Assembly (NCBI GenBank): GCA_963693285.1
Contig: OY848926.1
Location: forward strand, 1,741,001-1,805,000
Direction of reading: 5' to 3'
Source of the DNA: Xestospongia muta
Taxonomy: Eukaryota > Porifera > Demospongiae > Haplosclerida > Petrosiidae
Length of the DNA: 64,000 nucleotides
Part shown: in pieces, positions 61,567 to 64,000 of the stretch
How positions within the stretch are numbered: position 1 is the stretch's first letter
How the letters are laid out: every line of letters starts with the position of its first letter
Translations under genes and position numbers: made by a program
The notes under the pieces: model-generated
The model's input: only the letters and a program-made list of their open reading frames with translations
Told to the model about the DNA's origin: nothing
Databases searched by the model: none

Positions 61567-63906
61567 AGCAATGCCATGTGCAACTGAAGTCTAAATACTT
61601 GTCTTTTCATTCTGTAATAACATTAAACACTATGCAAAAGAGAACTACACAATATTCTGTCTTAGACAGAGTCTCATCCTCAACTTCACTCTTTCATATT
61701 TTCATTCCAAGTGCTATTGATTTTTGATATTGAAATTATCTGTTGTTTGTAATTTAAAACTGGTCAGTAGCCAAAATGACAGTTGATGATGCACTGGTCA
61801 CCATGGTATCACATGTGTTGTCACTATCACCACTACATGTTGCAATACTGACAACTGTAACTAAAGTGACATAATGACATGTTGGTCATGCACGCATCAA
61901 TGTCATAATGACATCATCCTGTTATTATTTACACAGTTACGATGTAAGGGGACAAAAGAAATGTCTAATCATCACATGATAAAGCAAATAATGATTTAAG
62001 TTGGAGCTATAAATCATAAATAAAATCGCATCATTAAACATGAGATAATCAAAGGAAGTGTACATTACTACAAAAATACTACACTATTAAAGTGATGTTT
62101 GTATTGTCATAATAATTACATTAACTGGCTGTATTTAGCGCATGTATTTAATAACAATTATCACCACAATAGAGTTACAATGGAGATAGACATGCATTTA
62201 ATGGCAATTAGCACCACAATAAAGTTTAATGGAGACAGACACACATACACACTCCAATGAACAATGAGTATATATTAAAATACCGTTAACCACAAGATGG
62301 AGGCTCACTTTATGACTAGACAATTAGTCTAGATAAAGCAATGTCAAGTTCAAAGTTCCAGCGAAACATTAGAGGAGATATTGTATTACACATTTTCAAA
62401 CGGTACTTTGAGCTCAATAACAGAGACAAGGAAGACTAAATAGTGGGGTTGTAGGAAAATTGAGTTAACAAACATTTGTATTTCCTTATATAGGAGAGTA
62501 ATGCTTTAAAGAAAAGATGTATTCACAATTAATTGCTTTCAATGTCTGTTAGCTAATGTAATTTTAAATTCAAGCATTTATTAAGAGAAATAGTTTGAGT
62601 GGTCAGCGCTTGTATGATTTATAAAACAAACTGTTACTCACAAAGGATGACACAAGTTATGTGATATATTTATTGTTTATGTAATAGATTAAGGACTAAT
62701 TTGCAATCAAAACTACACAATTTGTCATCGTAATATTGGCTATACAAAGAATAATTGGTAGTCTGTCAACTTGTAACCACTAACTAGAGTCCATATATGT
62801 TATCATCCGGTTGGAGGAACCTGAGAGATTGATGGAGCATGGTACAAAGTCAGTATACGTGACACTCTGTTTATGTTCAATCTAGACATCAGTATATGAT
62901 GCAATGGCAGGTGTTTGGTGGCAGGAACATGAAAACTGAAATTACACAATCTTGAAAGTTGTTATAAGGTAATGAACAGAAATAGGATATTGAAACAAAA
63001 TCACTCATTGAAGCCACCATTGTTATTAAAACTAATACAAGTTCCTCTAATTATATCACTAAAAGTTATCTTTCAAACACAGAGACACCCGGTTTTATTT
63101 ACAAACATATTCTATTACACAGTCAAAGTACATGTACCAATAAACGATTAGATCACTAGAAACTCACAGGGGTCAATGTCATACAATACTGATCATCTAA
63201 CTGATAACGTATAACAGTTCAAATACCAATGAATACGACATAAAATCAGGTATTCATTTATGATTTGAAATTAGGTTGCCACGGTGATGCCACTGATGCC
63301 ACTATCAACATTATTGAGAAAAGATTAATCAACCATTTAGCGGAACACAATATCACATAGATCAATTAATTTCTTTTTAATAATAATTATTTCCTGATGA
63401 TACCATACTAATTGTATTAATAGACTTGCGACGCCAACTCTTATCGATCCCCCCACACTCTAAAACATGATATATACATGTCACCAATTACATGACAACA
63501 AGGCGTGTGTGTTCTAAATGTGTAGGATCATTAACATCGTAACCAAAAATGTATACCAGCACTGAACTACTATGACAAAATGCCACAACTGCAATGGCAA
63601 TGTATTGATATAATGCAGTGAGCTACACGATGTTGAAGTCCAAACATTGTATTATAATATTAACAGCATATGTACAATCATGTAGATACATCAACATATT
63701 AATTAACGAGTAAGCATATTATAATACATATTCCCATTATATTATATGTCATGTATAATATAGTATCAATTTGTGCTACTATAAAATGCTAATAGTTTGA
63801 GAATTAAACTATGTTTGTCATCTTAATGTCACGACAAAATGTCAAAGATATTGACGAATATCTTAACTCTGCTATACAGTATTACATAATGTATAATATT
63901 ATTGAC

Positions 63907-63992
63907 CTGTTTGGTGCTTTTGAGAGTTGTTGATGTTGAGAACGATCTTCTTCTAGGACCATATAACCGACTTGCTGTTGTTCTCTCTTCAT
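63907..63992 (-). other. Candidate coding exon at the right edge
   Basis: Minus-strand open stretch MKREQQQVGYMVLEEDRS, then QHQQLSKAPN, followed by AG|GTCAAT, a tolerable donor in phase 2. APC exon 48728-48839 has a matching entry phase, so this could be a far-upstream alternative APC exon; it could equally belong to another gene extending beyond the window. Confidence 0.3.
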
Positions 63993-64000
63993 TAGTAATA

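Larger units (their letters stand above)
56437..63906. other. Gene-poor region right of APC
   Basis: Mostly AT-rich sequence with no supported gene. It holds a weak minus-strand terminal-exon candidate at 57784-57831 (VKRQSETTPLLEASL then stop, after GTGTTTTAG; ETTPLL resembles a dileucine sorting signal), the 49-bp minisatellite and the AG/G-rich tract. Part of it may be a long intron of a minus-strand gene whose upstream exon lies at 63907. Confidence 0.4.

Noticed and set aside
61068..61587. Long Arg/Glu, Ser/Pro/Leu reading frames
   Set aside because: They are translations of a simple purine repeat, open on both strands because of composition.

Overview
The window is animal nuclear DNA. 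It is AT-rich and gene-dense, its genes are interrupted by many very small introns (about 50-100 bp), and it encodes metazoan-type proteins (APC, securin, CEP20, TADA1, CCDC89). The compactness, the divergent APC without recognisable beta-catenin-binding repeats, and the expanded death-domain/GTPase family suggest a demosponge, most likely Amphimedon queenslandica or a close relative. That identification is inference, not a database result.

Left part (1-28.5 kb): four tandem copies, all on the minus strand, of a multidomain gene family, here called A, B, C and D. By splicing on phase-compatible GT-AG junctions, each copy encodes a split CAP-Gly-like domain, a caspase-like p20/p10 domain whose catalytic His and Cys are both replaced, a P-loop GTPase with a COR-like tail, and a Death domain on a separate last exon. 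A is cut by the left edge. B and D are copies of one 6.8-kb block that also carried the last exon of TADA1. D has an internal 1,116-bp tandem duplication. C has a different Death exon, and instead of the short MGQQ first exon its only visible start lies in exons of a VAP (MSP-domain) gene. Those exons join it in frame, so C looks like a chimeric gene. Residue differences among copies cluster in loops around the dead caspase active site, while the introns and GTPase exon are nearly identical.

Middle part (28.6-40 kb): a very compact run of housekeeping genes: TADA1 (-), CIAO2B (-), THUMPD1 (+), SNRPG (-), securin/PTTG1 (+), CEP20 (-), RPS27 (+), SRP19 (-), CCDC89 (+), APC (-). From CIAO2B onward the strands alternate strictly, giving head-to-head pairs with 78-168 bp shared promoters and tail-to-tail pairs with 124-520 bp spacers. 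CEP20 holds a 50-bp minisatellite grown from its own exon end and splice donor.

Right part (40-64 kb): APC, with one 3.3-kb armadillo exon, five upstream exons spread to 56.2 kb and an alternative first exon at 44.7 kb. Beyond 56.4 kb I see only weak exon candidates, a 49-bp minisatellite and a long AG/G-rich simple repeat. Three palindromic MITE-like elements with TA target duplications lie in the left part.

All exon models were built by eye from splice consensus, reading phase and protein similarity recalled from known families. No alignment or transcript was available.
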